This document shows, piece after piece, positions 8,096 to 16,400 of a DNA stretch of 64,000 nt. A program made the translations under genes and the position numbers. Under the pieces are notes generated by a model, which saw nothing but the letters and a program-made list of their open reading frames with translations, was not told where the DNA came from and did no database searches. Within the stretch, counting starts at the first letter, position 1; every line of letters starts with the position of its first letter. Source of the stretch: Gemmobacter lanyuensis (GTDB lineage Bacteria; Pseudomonadota; Alphaproteobacteria; Rhodobacterales; Rhodobacteraceae); the NCBI RefSeq assembly GCF_014652355.1, contig NZ_BMYQ01000002.1, positions 186,001-250,000 on the forward strand, written 5' to 3'.

Positions 8096-9094
8096 ATGAC
8101 CATTGGATCGCAGATCGCTTGGGACGATACCGTCCTGCCGTTTCAACTTGACCACTCCGACATCCGCGGCCGCGTTGCGCGTCTGGACGGGGTGCTGGAT
8201 CAGGTGCTCAAACAACATGCCTACCCGCCGCAGATCGAAGCTCTGGTCTGCGAAGCCACGCTGCTGACCGCGCTTATCGGGCAGACGATCAAGCTGCGCT
8301 GGCGGCTGTCGTTGCAGATCCGTGGCACTGGTGCGGTGAAAATGGTCGCGACCGATTACTACGGTCCGACCGAGGATGGCCAACCTGCGCGGCTGCGCGC
8401 CTATGCCAATTTCGAACCCGATCAACTCGATCCGAATGCCAAGCCCTTTGATCTTCTGGGCGAGGGCTATTTCGTGATCGTGATCGATCAGGGGCAGGGC
8501 ATGGTGCCCTATCAGGGGATTACGCCGCTGACCGGCGGCACCCTTGCTGCCTGTGCGCAAACCTATTTTGCCCAGTCGGAACAGCTGCCCACGAATTTTG
8601 CCCTGTCCTATGGGCGGTCGCAGGTGCCGGGTGGGCAGCCGCATTGGCGCGCGGGGGGCGTAATGATCCAGCACATGCCGAAAGCCTCGCCCTTTGCCAA
8701 GGATGGTGGCTCGGGCGAAGGTGGGCTGCTGCAGGCGGCGGACATTGTGCATGGCGAGGATGGCGAAAACTGGAACCGTGTGAACCTTCTGCTCGAAACT
8801 GTCGAAGAGATGGAGCTGATCGGCCCGTCCATTCCGCCGACAGATCTTCTCGTGCGCCTGTTCCATGAAGAAGGCCCGCGCGTTTTTGACGCCCAGCCTG
8901 TGCGTTTTGGCTGTTCCTGCTCGGCCGAGAAGGTGCGGTCCTCGATGTCGATCTATTCGCAAAAGGACCTGCGTCATATGACGACGCCCGAAGGGATCGT
9001 GACGGCGGACTGCCAGTTCTGCGGTGCGCATTACGAATTTGACCCCCTGACCCTGGGGTTCGATGCGCCCAAGGCTGCGCCGGATGCAAACTGA
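8096..9094 (+). CDS. hslO: Redox-regulated chaperone Hsp33
   Basis: A 332-residue cytosolic holdase chaperone activated by oxidation. The zinc-binding redox switch is at the C-terminus: C273 and C275 (CxC) with C306 and C309 (CxxC, in CQFCGAHYEFD). The N-terminal domain contains the typical segment with GTGAVKMVATDYYGP. Length is slightly above the E. coli form (about 290), as usual in alphaproteobacteria. The 3' end overlaps the next gene (CoA-type Nudix), and the run hslO-nudix-cca is closely spaced and cotranscribed in appearance. Confidence 0.97.
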   Translation: MTIGSQIAWDDTVLPFQLDHSDIRGRVARLDGVLDQVLKQHAYPPQIEALVCEATLLTALIGQTIKLRWRLSLQIRGTGAVKMVATDYYGPTEDGQPARLRAYANFEPDQLDPNAKPFDLLGEGYFVIVIDQGQGMVPYQGITPLTGGTLAACAQTYFAQSEQLPTNFALSYGRSQVPGGQPHWRAGGVMIQHMPKASPFAKDGGSGEGGLLQAADIVHGEDGENWNRVNLLLETVEEMELIGPSIPPTDLLVRLFHEEGPRVFDAQPVRFGCSCSAEKVRSSMSIYSQKDLRHMTTPEGIVTADCQFCGAHYEFDPLTLGFDAPKAAPDAN

Positions 9095-9671
9095 AGCCTT
9101 GATCCGGGCTTTGTCACGCAATGGCGTGGCAAGCTCGGATTTCGATCTCAATCCTGAACTGGTCCTGCCGCCCGGGCGCAAGCTGCGGGCGGCGGCCGTT
9201 CTGGTAGCGGTCTGTACCGGGGGCGATGGCCCTTCCGTCCTGCTGACCAAGCGGGCCTCGGGGTTGCAGCACCATCCGGGCCAGATCGCCTTTCCCGGCG
9301 GCAAGATCGACGCCACGGACGCTTCGGCCGAGGCTGCCGCTCTGCGTGAGGCGCAGGAAGAGGTCGGCCTCGACCCGTCGCTTGTAACGGTTCTGGGGCG
9401 TTTGGCGCCCCATGAAACCGTCACGGGCTATACCGTCACCCCTATTTTGGGCCTGATTAGAGCCGATTTCACCACGCAGCCCGAAGCGGGCGAGGTGGAT
9501 GAAGTGTTCCAAGTGCCCCTGTCGCATCTGGCCGATCTGTCGCGCTTTCGGATCGAACGTCGGCGTTGGCTGGGCCAATGGCGCTACTACTATACGGTTC
9601 CCTATGGCCCCTATTACATCTGGGGCGCAACGGCCCGCATGTTGCGTGGCCTGGCAGAGCGGTTGCAATGA
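9084..9671 (+). CDS. CoA pyrophosphatase-type NUDIX hydrolase
   Basis: A 195-residue Nudix enzyme of the NudL/UPF0035 type, which cleaves CoA and its derivatives to 4'-phosphopantetheine and 3',5'-ADP. The UPF0035 hallmark LLTKRASGLQHHPGQIAFPGG immediately precedes and merges with the Nudix box, which continues through REAQEEVGL. I chose the ATG at 9084, which overlaps the end of hslO by 11 bases; an earlier in-frame ATG is buried further in hslO. The stop overlaps the cca start in ATGA form. Confidence 0.93.
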   Translation: MQTEALIRALSRNGVASSDFDLNPELVLPPGRKLRAAAVLVAVCTGGDGPSVLLTKRASGLQHHPGQIAFPGGKIDATDASAEAAALREAQEEVGLDPSLVTVLGRLAPHETVTGYTVTPILGLIRADFTTQPEAGEVDEVFQVPLSHLADLSRFRIERRRWLGQWRYYYTVPYGPYYIWGATARMLRGLAERLQ

Positions 9672-10810
9672 AGATTACCGGCGCCTGGATCGACAATCCT
9701 GTGACACAGGCGGTCTGCGCCGCGCTGACGGGGGCGGGGGTGCAGGCGCTCTTTGTCGGGGGCTGCGTGCGGAATGCGCTGCTGGGGGTGCCGGTTTCGG
9801 ATATCGACATCGCCACGGACGCGCGGCCAGAAATCGTCTCTGACATTGCCAAAAACGCCGGTTTCAAGGTGGTGCCAACAGGCATTGACCATGGCACGGT
9901 GACGGTGATTGCGGATGGCCTGCCGCATGAAATCACCACCTTCCGCACCGATGTGAAAACGGACGGGCGGCGCGCGGTCGTGGCCTTTTCCACCCGGATT
10001 GAGGAGGACGCGGCCCGCCGCGACTTTACCATGAACGCGCTCTATGCCGCGCCCGATGGCACGGTGATCGATCCGCTGGGCGGGCTGCCCGATCTGCTGG
10101 CGCGGCGGCTGCGGTTTGTGGGCCTGGCCGAGCAGCGCATCCAGGAAGATTACCTGCGGATCCTGCGCTTCTTCCGGTTTCACGCGATTTACGGCGACCC
10201 CGATCAGGGCATTGATGCCGAAGGTCTTGCGGCCTGTGCCGCATTTTCTGCAGGAATAGAGACGCTTTCGGCCGAACGCATCGGAGCCGAGATGCGGAAG
10301 CTTCTGGCCGCGGCGGACCCGGCCCCGTCTTTGGCGGCGATGGCGCAATCCGGCGTCTTGGCGCAGGTGCTGCCGGGGGGTGATCCGCGCGCCGTGGCGC
10401 CGCTGGTTCATCTTGAGGCCGGTCGCCCGCCGCGTTGGCAGCGCCGGCTGGCTGCGCTGGGCGGCCCGGATATAACCGACCGCTGGCGGCTGTCGCGGCA
10501 GGAAAGCCGCAATATCAGCCATATCAGAGACGCTTTGGAACATCTGCAATCGCCAGCGGTTCTGGGCTATCGGCTGGGGCCAGAGCTGGCGGTGGACGTG
10601 ATCCTGCTGCGCGCCGCGCTGTTTGAAAGCCCCTTGCCGCCCCATTGGGCGGCCGAGGTTGCACGGGGTGCGGCGGCGGAATGCCCAGTGCGATCTGCCG
10701 ATCTGATGCCGGGGCTTAAAGGGGCGGCGCTTGGCGCCCGGTTGAAAGAGCTGGAGGGCCGGTGGCTCGCCTCGGACCTGCGGCTCGGCCGCGCCGATCT
10801 TCTGGGGTGA
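9668..10810 (+). CDS. cca: CCA tRNA nucleotidyltransferase / poly(A)-polymerase family
   Basis: A 380-residue class II nucleotidyltransferase that adds or repairs the CCA end of tRNA. The head domain shows the glycine motif FVGGCVRNALLG at about residues 30-41 and the metal-binding SDIDIATDA just after, followed by the RRDFTMNALYA motif B and EDYLRILRFFRF motif D. One variation is RN where many homologues have RD in the GGxVRD motif. The start overlaps the stop of the upstream Nudix gene by four bases. Members of this family can be CCA-adding or poly(A)-adding; as the probable only copy, CCA addition is likeliest. Confidence 0.93.
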   Translation: MKITGAWIDNPVTQAVCAALTGAGVQALFVGGCVRNALLGVPVSDIDIATDARPEIVSDIAKNAGFKVVPTGIDHGTVTVIADGLPHEITTFRTDVKTDGRRAVVAFSTRIEEDAARRDFTMNALYAAPDGTVIDPLGGLPDLLARRLRFVGLAEQRIQEDYLRILRFFRFHAIYGDPDQGIDAEGLAACAAFSAGIETLSAERIGAEMRKLLAAADPAPSLAAMAQSGVLAQVLPGGDPRAVAPLVHLEAGRPPRWQRRLAALGGPDITDRWRLSRQESRNISHIRDALEHLQSPAVLGYRLGPELAVDVILLRAALFESPLPPHWAAEVARGAAAECPVRSADLMPGLKGAALGARLKELEGRWLASDLRLGRADLLG

Positions 10811-10943
10811 TCGGTTTTCCTTTTGGTCAAAACGGATTATATCCGGCGTCAGGCCATGGGCATTTGCCGGGCCAAGGGCGCCCTTCATGGACCGCCACCA
10901 AAGGCCGCGCGCCCCTTTGCGCCGCCGGAACGGAGACAGTGGA

Positions 10944-12788
10944 ATGAAGATGCTGCGCGCCCTTGGCGGGTTCATTGATGCCTTTCGGCCAGCGGATGGC
11001 GCCCCACCGCAAAAGCTGGGCGCTTTCTTCAACTGGTGCCTGAAGGGATCCTGGGGGCCGCTGACGGTGGCGGGGGGGATCTCATCCCTCGCCGGGACAA
11101 CCGAGGTCGTCTCGGCCCTGATCCTTGGCTGGGTGGTCGATGCGGCGGTGGCCGAAGGTCCGGCCGGGTTTTTCACCCGAAATATGTCTCTGTTATTGCT
11201 GTTTCTGGCGTTTTATCTGGCGCTCCGACCGCTGGCTTTTGCGGCCTCGGCGGCGTCGAACTCGGTCATCGTGGGGCCGAACGTCTTTCCTTTGGTGCTG
11301 AGCCGTCTGCACCGCTGGACGCTGGGGCAGAGCGTCACCTTCTTTGACAACGATTTCGCGGGGCGCATCGCGCAAAAGCAGATGCAAGCCGCGCGTGCCG
11401 TCACCGATGTGGCGACCGAGGTGATCAATACCGTCTGTTTCGCGCTGGCCTCGGTCATCGGGTCGGCGCTGTTCCTGATCGCGATCGATGCCCGCATAGC
11501 GTTGGCGCTTTTGGTGTGGATGGTGGTCTATCTGGCGCTGGTGCGGTTCTTCCTGCCCAAGGTGAAGGGCAATTCCGCTGCGCGGGCGGCCGCGCGGGCG
11601 ATGGTATCGGGCCAAGTGGTTGATACCATCACCAATATCAAGACGGTCAAACTCTTTGCCCATTCCGCCTTTGAGGACCGCGTCGCCCTGAAAAGCATGG
11701 AGGTGTTCCGCGAGCGTAGTATCGAATTCGGCCAGATCTCCACCTGGTTCCGGTTTTCGCTGATGACGCTGGCGGGGGTGCTGCCGGTCTTGCTGATCGG
11801 GGGCACCGTGATCCTATGGCAGGATGGTAGCGCCACGGCCGGTGATATTGCCGCCGCCGGCGCCGTTGCCATGCGGATCGCGCAGATGACGGGCTGGGTG
11901 AGCTTCACGCTCATGTCGATCTACACCAGCATCGGTGAGGTCGAAGATGGCATGCGGACGCTGACCGTGCCGCATCAGCTTGCCGATGCGCCGGGGGCGG
12001 TGGACCTGCCCGCGATCCGGGGCGAGGTGCTGTTCGACCACGCAGGCTTTGCCTATGGGCGCAAGCGCGGTGGTGTGGATGATGTGACGCTGAATATCCA
12101 GCCGGGCGAAAAGATCGGCATCGTGGGCGCCTCGGGTGCGGGGAAATCGACCCTCGTTTCGCTGCTTTTGCGTCTCTATGACTGCGAAAAAGGCCGTGTT
12201 CTGGTGGATGGCGAGGATTTGCGGCAGGTGACGCAGGAAAGCCTGCGCCGCCAGATCGGCATGGTCACGCAGGAAACCGCGATGTTCAACCGCTCGGCGC
12301 GGGACAATATCGCCTATGGCCGCCCCGACGCGACCGAGGAAGAGATCATCGCCGCCGCCCGTCAGGCCGAGGCGCATGATTTCATCATCGCGATGGAGGA
12401 TCATCAGGGCCGCAAGGGCTATGACGCCTATCTGGGGGAGCGGGGCGTCAAGCTTTCGGGCGGGCAGCGGCAGCGCATCGCGCTGGCGCGGGCTTTCCTG
12501 AAAGATGCACCCATCCTGGTGCTGGATGAGGCGACCTCGGCCCTCGACAGTGAGGTCGAGGCCAGCATCCAGGAGGCGCTGGACCGTGTGATGGTGGGCA
12601 AGACCGTGCTGGCCATCGCCCACCGCCTGTCCACCATCGCCGCAATGGACCGGATCATCGTGCTGGATCAGGGCCGGATCGTCGAGGAAGGCAGTCATGA
12701 GGCACTTCTTGCAAAAGGGGGGCTTTACGCGCGCTACTGGAATCGGCAATCGGGGGGCTTCATCGTCACCGAAGAGGCAGCGGAATGA
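10944..12788 (+). CDS. ABC transporter, fused permease and ATPase (exporter type)
   Basis: A 614-residue half-transporter of the MsbA/LmrA/ATM1 exporter type, working as a homodimer in the inner membrane. Six transmembrane helices fill about residues 40-330; the ATPase domain from about 365 has Walker A GASGAGKST, signature LSGGQRQRIALARA, Walker B LVLDEATSALD and the switch histidine in AIAHRLSTI. Substrate is unknown; no lipid A or heme gene is adjacent. I use the ATG at 10944 (GGAGACAGTGGA before it). Its stop overlaps the next start by four bases, so it is translationally coupled to the RNA methyltransferase. Confidence 0.93.
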   Translation: MKMLRALGGFIDAFRPADGAPPQKLGAFFNWCLKGSWGPLTVAGGISSLAGTTEVVSALILGWVVDAAVAEGPAGFFTRNMSLLLLFLAFYLALRPLAFAASAASNSVIVGPNVFPLVLSRLHRWTLGQSVTFFDNDFAGRIAQKQMQAARAVTDVATEVINTVCFALASVIGSALFLIAIDARIALALLVWMVVYLALVRFFLPKVKGNSAARAAARAMVSGQVVDTITNIKTVKLFAHSAFEDRVALKSMEVFRERSIEFGQISTWFRFSLMTLAGVLPVLLIGGTVILWQDGSATAGDIAAAGAVAMRIAQMTGWVSFTLMSIYTSIGEVEDGMRTLTVPHQLADAPGAVDLPAIRGEVLFDHAGFAYGRKRGGVDDVTLNIQPGEKIGIVGASGAGKSTLVSLLLRLYDCEKGRVLVDGEDLRQVTQESLRRQIGMVTQETAMFNRSARDNIAYGRPDATEEEIIAAARQAEAHDFIIAMEDHQGRKGYDAYLGERGVKLSGGQRQRIALARAFLKDAPILVLDEATSALDSEVEASIQEALDRVMVGKTVLAIAHRLSTIAAMDRIIVLDQGRIVEEGSHEALLAKGGLYARYWNRQSGGFIVTEEAAE

Positions 12789-14005
12789 AGTTGACCATCG
12801 AACGTCTGGGGCATCTGGGCGACGGCATCGCGCAGGGGCCGGACGGGCCGGTCTATGTGCCGGGCATGCTGCCGGGCGAAGAGATCGAGGGCGAGCTGCG
12901 GGGCGACAGCCTGCAAGGGGCCAAGATCGTCACCCCTTCGGCGGACCGGGTCAAACCGCCGTGCAGCCATGCGCGGACCTGCGGGGGCTGCCTGATGCAA
13001 CATGCCCGCGACAGTCTGGTTGCGGACTGGAAGCTGGGCATCGTGCGGGGCGCGCTGTCCGGGCAGGGGCTTGAGGCGGTGCTGCGGCCCATCGTGACCT
13101 CGCCGCCGAAATCGCGGCGCCGCGCCACGCTGGCCGCGCGCCGCACCAAGGGCGGGACGATGATCGGCTTCCACGCGCGCGGGTCGGATCTGCTGATCCC
13201 GGTGCCGAATTGCCAGCTGCTGCACCCCGATCTGATGGCGGCGATGCCCGCGTTGGAGGCGCTGGTTCTGGCGGGCGGGTCCCGCACGGCCGAGCTGGAC
13301 CTGACGGTGACGCGCAGCCTTGCCGGGCCGGATGTGCTGGTGAAGGGGGGCAAGCCGCTGGATGCCGACCTGCGCCTGAACCTGGCCCGAATTGCCGAGG
13401 CGCATGGCCTGTCGCGCGTCACCTGGGAGGATGAGGTCGTGGCCCTGCGCGCCGCGCCCATGCAGCGTTTCGGCAAGGCGCTGGTTGCCCCGCCGCCCGG
13501 CGCCTTCCTGCAGGCCACCGCCGAGGGCGAGGCCGCGCTTCTGACCGCCGTGCGTGAGGCCGTGGGCAACGCCAGCCGCATCACCGATCTTTTCGCCGGC
13601 GCGGGGACCTTTACCCTGCCACTGGCAGATCAGGCCGATATCCATGCGCTGGAGGGCGATGCCGCCATGATCGCGGCGCTGGACAAGGGCTGGCGTCAGG
13701 CGGGCGGGCTGCATCGTGTGACAGCCGAAACCCGCGATCTTTTCCGCCGCCCGCTGGAACCTGATGAATTCAAGGGCGTGCAGGCCGCGGTCATCGACCC
13801 ACCCCGCGCGGGGGCGGAGGCGCAGGTGGCAACGCTGGCGCGGTCGAAGGTGCCGGTCATTGCGATGGTGTCCTGCAACCCCGTCACCTTTGCGCGCGAT
13901 GCGCGGGTTCTGGTGGCGGCGGGCTATCGCATCGACTGGGTGCAGGTGGTCGATCAGTTCCGCTGGTCGGCGCATGTCGAGCTTGTGGCACGCTTCTCTC
14001 TTTGA
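12785..14005 (+). CDS. Class I SAM-dependent RNA methyltransferase (RlmD/TrmA-like)
   Basis: A 406-residue enzyme of the RumA/TrmA family that makes 5-methyluridine in rRNA or tRNA. An N-terminal TRAM-like domain (about 1-55) is followed by an iron-sulfur cysteine cluster (PPCSHARTCGGC with a further Cys in VPNCQLLHP), the SAM loop LFAGAGTF, the DPPRAG motif and the catalytic SCNP near residue 360. These are the features of the [4Fe-4S]-containing 23S rRNA U1939/U747 branch, though the exact target cannot be read from sequence. It overlaps the ABC transporter gene by four bases. Confidence 0.93.
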   Translation: MKLTIERLGHLGDGIAQGPDGPVYVPGMLPGEEIEGELRGDSLQGAKIVTPSADRVKPPCSHARTCGGCLMQHARDSLVADWKLGIVRGALSGQGLEAVLRPIVTSPPKSRRRATLAARRTKGGTMIGFHARGSDLLIPVPNCQLLHPDLMAAMPALEALVLAGGSRTAELDLTVTRSLAGPDVLVKGGKPLDADLRLNLARIAEAHGLSRVTWEDEVVALRAAPMQRFGKALVAPPPGAFLQATAEGEAALLTAVREAVGNASRITDLFAGAGTFTLPLADQADIHALEGDAAMIAALDKGWRQAGGLHRVTAETRDLFRRPLEPDEFKGVQAAVIDPPRAGAEAQVATLARSKVPVIAMVSCNPVTFARDARVLVAAGYRIDWVQVVDQFRWSAHVELVARFSL

Positions 14006-14113
14006 TCCGTGCACCAATCCGTGAACGCCTTGTGCTGCCCTGCACCTTTGCAGACTAGGCAGGTCATGAGAAAATGGGTATGGGCAAACAAAAAAGCAGA
14101 ATACAGGCGTTCG

Positions 14114-14611
14114 ATGTCTTTCACCCGCATGCTCTTGGTGGTGGCGCTGGCCTTTGGCCTTGCGGCCTGTGGCCATAACAAGTTCCGCACCTACAACGGG
14201 CCATCCGTGACCTCGATCCAGGTCCATAAGGGCGCCCGCAAGATGTATCTTCTGCACGGCTCGGACGTGCTGGAGGAATATGACATCTCGCTGGGGTTCC
14301 AGCCGCTTGGGCACAAGCAATTCGAGGGGGATGGCAAGACGCCCGAGGGCGCCTATTTCATTTCCCACCACAACCCGAAAAGTCGCTATCACCTGTCGGT
14401 TGGGGTGTCCTATCCCAATGAAAAGGATGTGGCTTTTGCGCAGGCGCAGGGCAAGTCTCCGGGCGGGGATATCATGATCCACGGGCGGTCGAATTACAAA
14501 GGCACGAACATCGGGGATTGGACCGCGGGCTGCATCGCCGTCACCGATAGCGAGATGGAAGAAATCTACGCCATGGTCCGGCGCAATACGCCAATCTTCA
14601 TCCTGCCGTAA
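14114..14611 (+). CDS. L,D-transpeptidase (YkuD), lipoprotein form
   Basis: A 165-residue YkuD-fold L,D-transpeptidase. A lipoprotein signal ends in LAAC, with C19 as the lipidation site, so it is anchored in the periplasm. The catalytic histidine is in IMIHG (H123-G124) and the catalytic cysteine is C140 in TAGCIAV. Such enzymes make 3-3 peptidoglycan cross-links, attach lipoproteins to the wall, or cleave such links. I chose the ATG at 14114; an alternative 48 bases upstream would add a basic leader. A strong terminator follows. Confidence 0.92.
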   Translation: MSFTRMLLVVALAFGLAACGHNKFRTYNGPSVTSIQVHKGARKMYLLHGSDVLEEYDISLGFQPLGHKQFEGDGKTPEGAYFISHHNPKSRYHLSVGVSYPNEKDVAFAQAQGKSPGGDIMIHGRSNYKGTNIGDWTAGCIAVTDSEMEEIYAMVRRNTPIFILP

Positions 14612-14619
14612 GGCAAGAC

Positions 14620-14644
14620 AAAGGGGCCCGCGGGCCCCTTTTTC
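14620..14644. terminator. Intrinsic terminator between L,D-transpeptidase and CAP genes
   Basis: AAGGGGCCCG followed by CGGGCCCCTT is a perfect 20-bp palindrome (14621-14640) leading into TTTTT on the plus strand. On the minus strand it ends in TTTG. It can stop both the convergent L,D-transpeptidase and CAP-lipoprotein transcripts. Confidence 0.85.
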
Positions 14645-14668
14645 ATATTCTGCCGGATCTGCCTGCCA

Positions 14669-15265
14669 TTACTGGCTGGGCAGGTTGTCCATTTCCGAGG
14701 TGACAGTGCGGCCCAGGGCCGTTGCGCTGACATTGGCGACCGGGCCGCGCGTCGCATCACCGGTGAGCAGGGTCCACCAGATCTTGCCGCTGGGTTCCTG
14801 ATACCAGCCGAAACCCAGTTCATTGGCCTGCGGGTCCATCAGGATCTGACGGGTATCGGTCTGTGCGCTCCAGTCTGCGAGCGTTTCCAGCTCGGAGACA
14901 TAGGTCTCGGAAATCAGCTCGCCCTGCATATGGCCCATATAGCCTGCGCGTTGCGCCCGCAGCAGCGGGGATGAACCGTCGGACCCGAAATGCCAGGGGC
15001 GGTTCTGTGCGGACATGTCGCGGGCATGGGACACTGCGGCAGAGGTCAGCTGCGCATTCAGCTGCAGCGGCACCAGACCCCGGGCCGAGCGCAGCGTATT
15101 GACCGAATCAAGCATGCGATACGGAATTTCGGCCTCGTCCGACTTTCCGATCTTGTAGATCCGCGGCAACGGACGGCCATCCGGGCCCAACTGAGGCTCG
15201 GACGTCGATGCGCAGGCAGACAGGATGGCTGCGGCACAGACTGCCAGAACGGAGAATCTCGTCAT
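14669..15265 (-). CDS. CAP-domain (SCP-like) lipoprotein
   Basis: A 198-residue lipoprotein with signal MTRFSVLAVCAAAILSAC, so C18 is the probable lipidated residue. The body is a CAP/SCP domain: LDSVNTLRSARGLVPLQLNAQLTSAA followed by SHARDMSAQNRPWHFG and later AGYMGHMQGELISE. Bacterial CAP proteins are extracytoplasmic and often linked to the envelope, but their activity is largely unknown. It lies between two L,D-transpeptidase genes: convergent with one, divergent from the other, which suggests an envelope role. Confidence 0.9.
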   Translation of the reverse strand: MTRFSVLAVCAAAILSACASTSEPQLGPDGRPLPRIYKIGKSDEAEIPYRMLDSVNTLRSARGLVPLQLNAQLTSAAVSHARDMSAQNRPWHFGSDGSSPLLRAQRAGYMGHMQGELISETYVSELETLADWSAQTDTRQILMDPQANELGFGWYQEPSGKIWWTLLTGDATRGPVANVSATALGRTVTSEMDNLPSQ

Positions 15266-15425
15266 CTTGCTTTACCTAAGGCTTGGATTGCATGTCCTTA
15301 GCCAATACCTTGCGCAGGATCAAACCCAACTCTGCGTGAATCCGCCGGATGACACGGCTTTGAATTGCGATATTGCATCGCAGCGGCTAAAAACCGCGCA
15401 AAATACCTCAGAAGGAGTTCAGTGG

Positions 15426-15998
15426 ATGTCTGCTGACACGTTCAAACCCACCCGTCGGGCAGTTCTGGGCGGGGCTGCGGCTGTCCTTGGGGCTTCGATG
15501 GCGGCCCCGGTGCTGGCGCAAAGCGAAGGGGCCGTGCGCTCCAACGTCTCCAGCTTCCGGATGCTGGATTGGCAACCCTATTTCGCGAACCTGGCCAAGG
15601 GCGCGGTGCTGGTCGATACCACGTCGCGCGCGTTGCATTATTGGTCGGAAGATCAGGCGATCTACAAGCTTTACCCGACTTCGGTCCCGGTTTCGACCGA
15701 ACTGACCCGTCTGGGCCGCACGCAGATCATCAAGAAAGACCCGGCCCCGTCCTGGCGTCCGACCCCCTCGATGAAAGAGCGCAACCCCGACTGGCCGGAC
15801 TTCATTCCGCCGGGTCCGGATTGTCCGCTGGGCACCCGCGCCATGTGGCTGTCGTGGGAATATTACCGTATCCACGGCACGCATGACACGCGCAAGATCG
15901 GGCGCAAATCGTCGAACGGCTGCATCGGGATGTTCAATGAACATGTCGAAGAGCTTTACGAGCTGTGCAACATCGGGACGCAAGTGTTGCTAATTTGA
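15426..15998 (+). CDS. L,D-transpeptidase with Tat signal
   Basis: A 190-residue YkuD-family protein. The leader TRRAVLGGAAAVLG with R10-R11 and the cleavage region APVLAQ around residue 31 indicate Tat export. Catalytic residues are H150-G151 (YRIHGTH) and C166 in the SSNGCIGMF motif. AGAAGGAG lies seven bases before the ATG, which fixes the start. It differs from the lipoprotein L,D-transpeptidase at 14114 both in export route and in a long insertion before the active site, so the two probably have different substrates. The YjbE-like peptide gene follows on the same strand. Confidence 0.93.
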   Translation: MSADTFKPTRRAVLGGAAAVLGASMAAPVLAQSEGAVRSNVSSFRMLDWQPYFANLAKGAVLVDTTSRALHYWSEDQAIYKLYPTSVPVSTELTRLGRTQIIKKDPAPSWRPTPSMKERNPDWPDFIPPGPDCPLGTRAMWLSWEYYRIHGTHDTRKIGRKSSNGCIGMFNEHVEELYELCNIGTQVLLI

Positions 15999-16142
15999 CG
16001 CCATTTTTTTGCCGCGATTTCCGGTTGTGCGCCAAAAGTTGCGCGATTGGGAATTGGGGCCTAAACAGCAGATCACGAGGTAATAGCTTGGACCCGGTGT
16101 CGCCTCTGCAAAATTCGGCATCGGTATGATCTGGAGGTCAAA

Positions 16143-16322
16143 ATGAAGAAACTCGCTCTTGCAGCCGCCCTGTCGGTCGCCGCTTCGACCGCTTTCGCTG
16201 GCGGCCTGACCGAGCCGGTGATGGAAGAAGAAGTTGTGAAAGCTGGCGCTTCGTCGTCGGCTGGCGGCGTCGTCGTTCCGCTGCTGCTTCTGCTGGTCGT
16301 GGCTGCTGCTGCTGCCAACTGA
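16143..16322 (+). CDS. Small secreted YjbE/GfcA-like protein, 59 residues
   Basis: A short gene with GGAGG at about seven bases before its ATG. The product has a Sec signal (MKKLALAAALSVAASTAFA, cleavage near residue 19), an acidic patch (EPVMEEEVV), a Ser/Gly stretch and a hydrophobic tail of Leu, Val and Ala. It closely parallels the 70-residue protein at 28501 in the same order of segments, and both resemble YjbE/GfcA, small secreted proteins of polysaccharide operons. It sits 144 bases after a Tat L,D-transpeptidase and before its own terminator. Function is unknown. Confidence 0.8.
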   Translation: MKKLALAAALSVAASTAFAGGLTEPVMEEEVVKAGASSSAGGVVVPLLLLLVVAAAAAN

Positions 16323-16344
16323 TCCAAAATCACAGGCGTGATGG

Positions 16345-16375
16345 AAAAGGCGTCAGGGTTTCCTGACGCCTTTTT
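16345..16375. terminator. Bidirectional intrinsic terminator
   Basis: AAAAGGCGTCAGG pairs with CCTGACGCCTTTTT around a short loop (GTTT). T runs occur on both strands, so it can terminate both the small secreted-protein gene (plus) and hemH (minus). Confidence 0.88.
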
Positions 16376-16400
16376 CAGTTTCAGACCCTGCTGCCGGATT

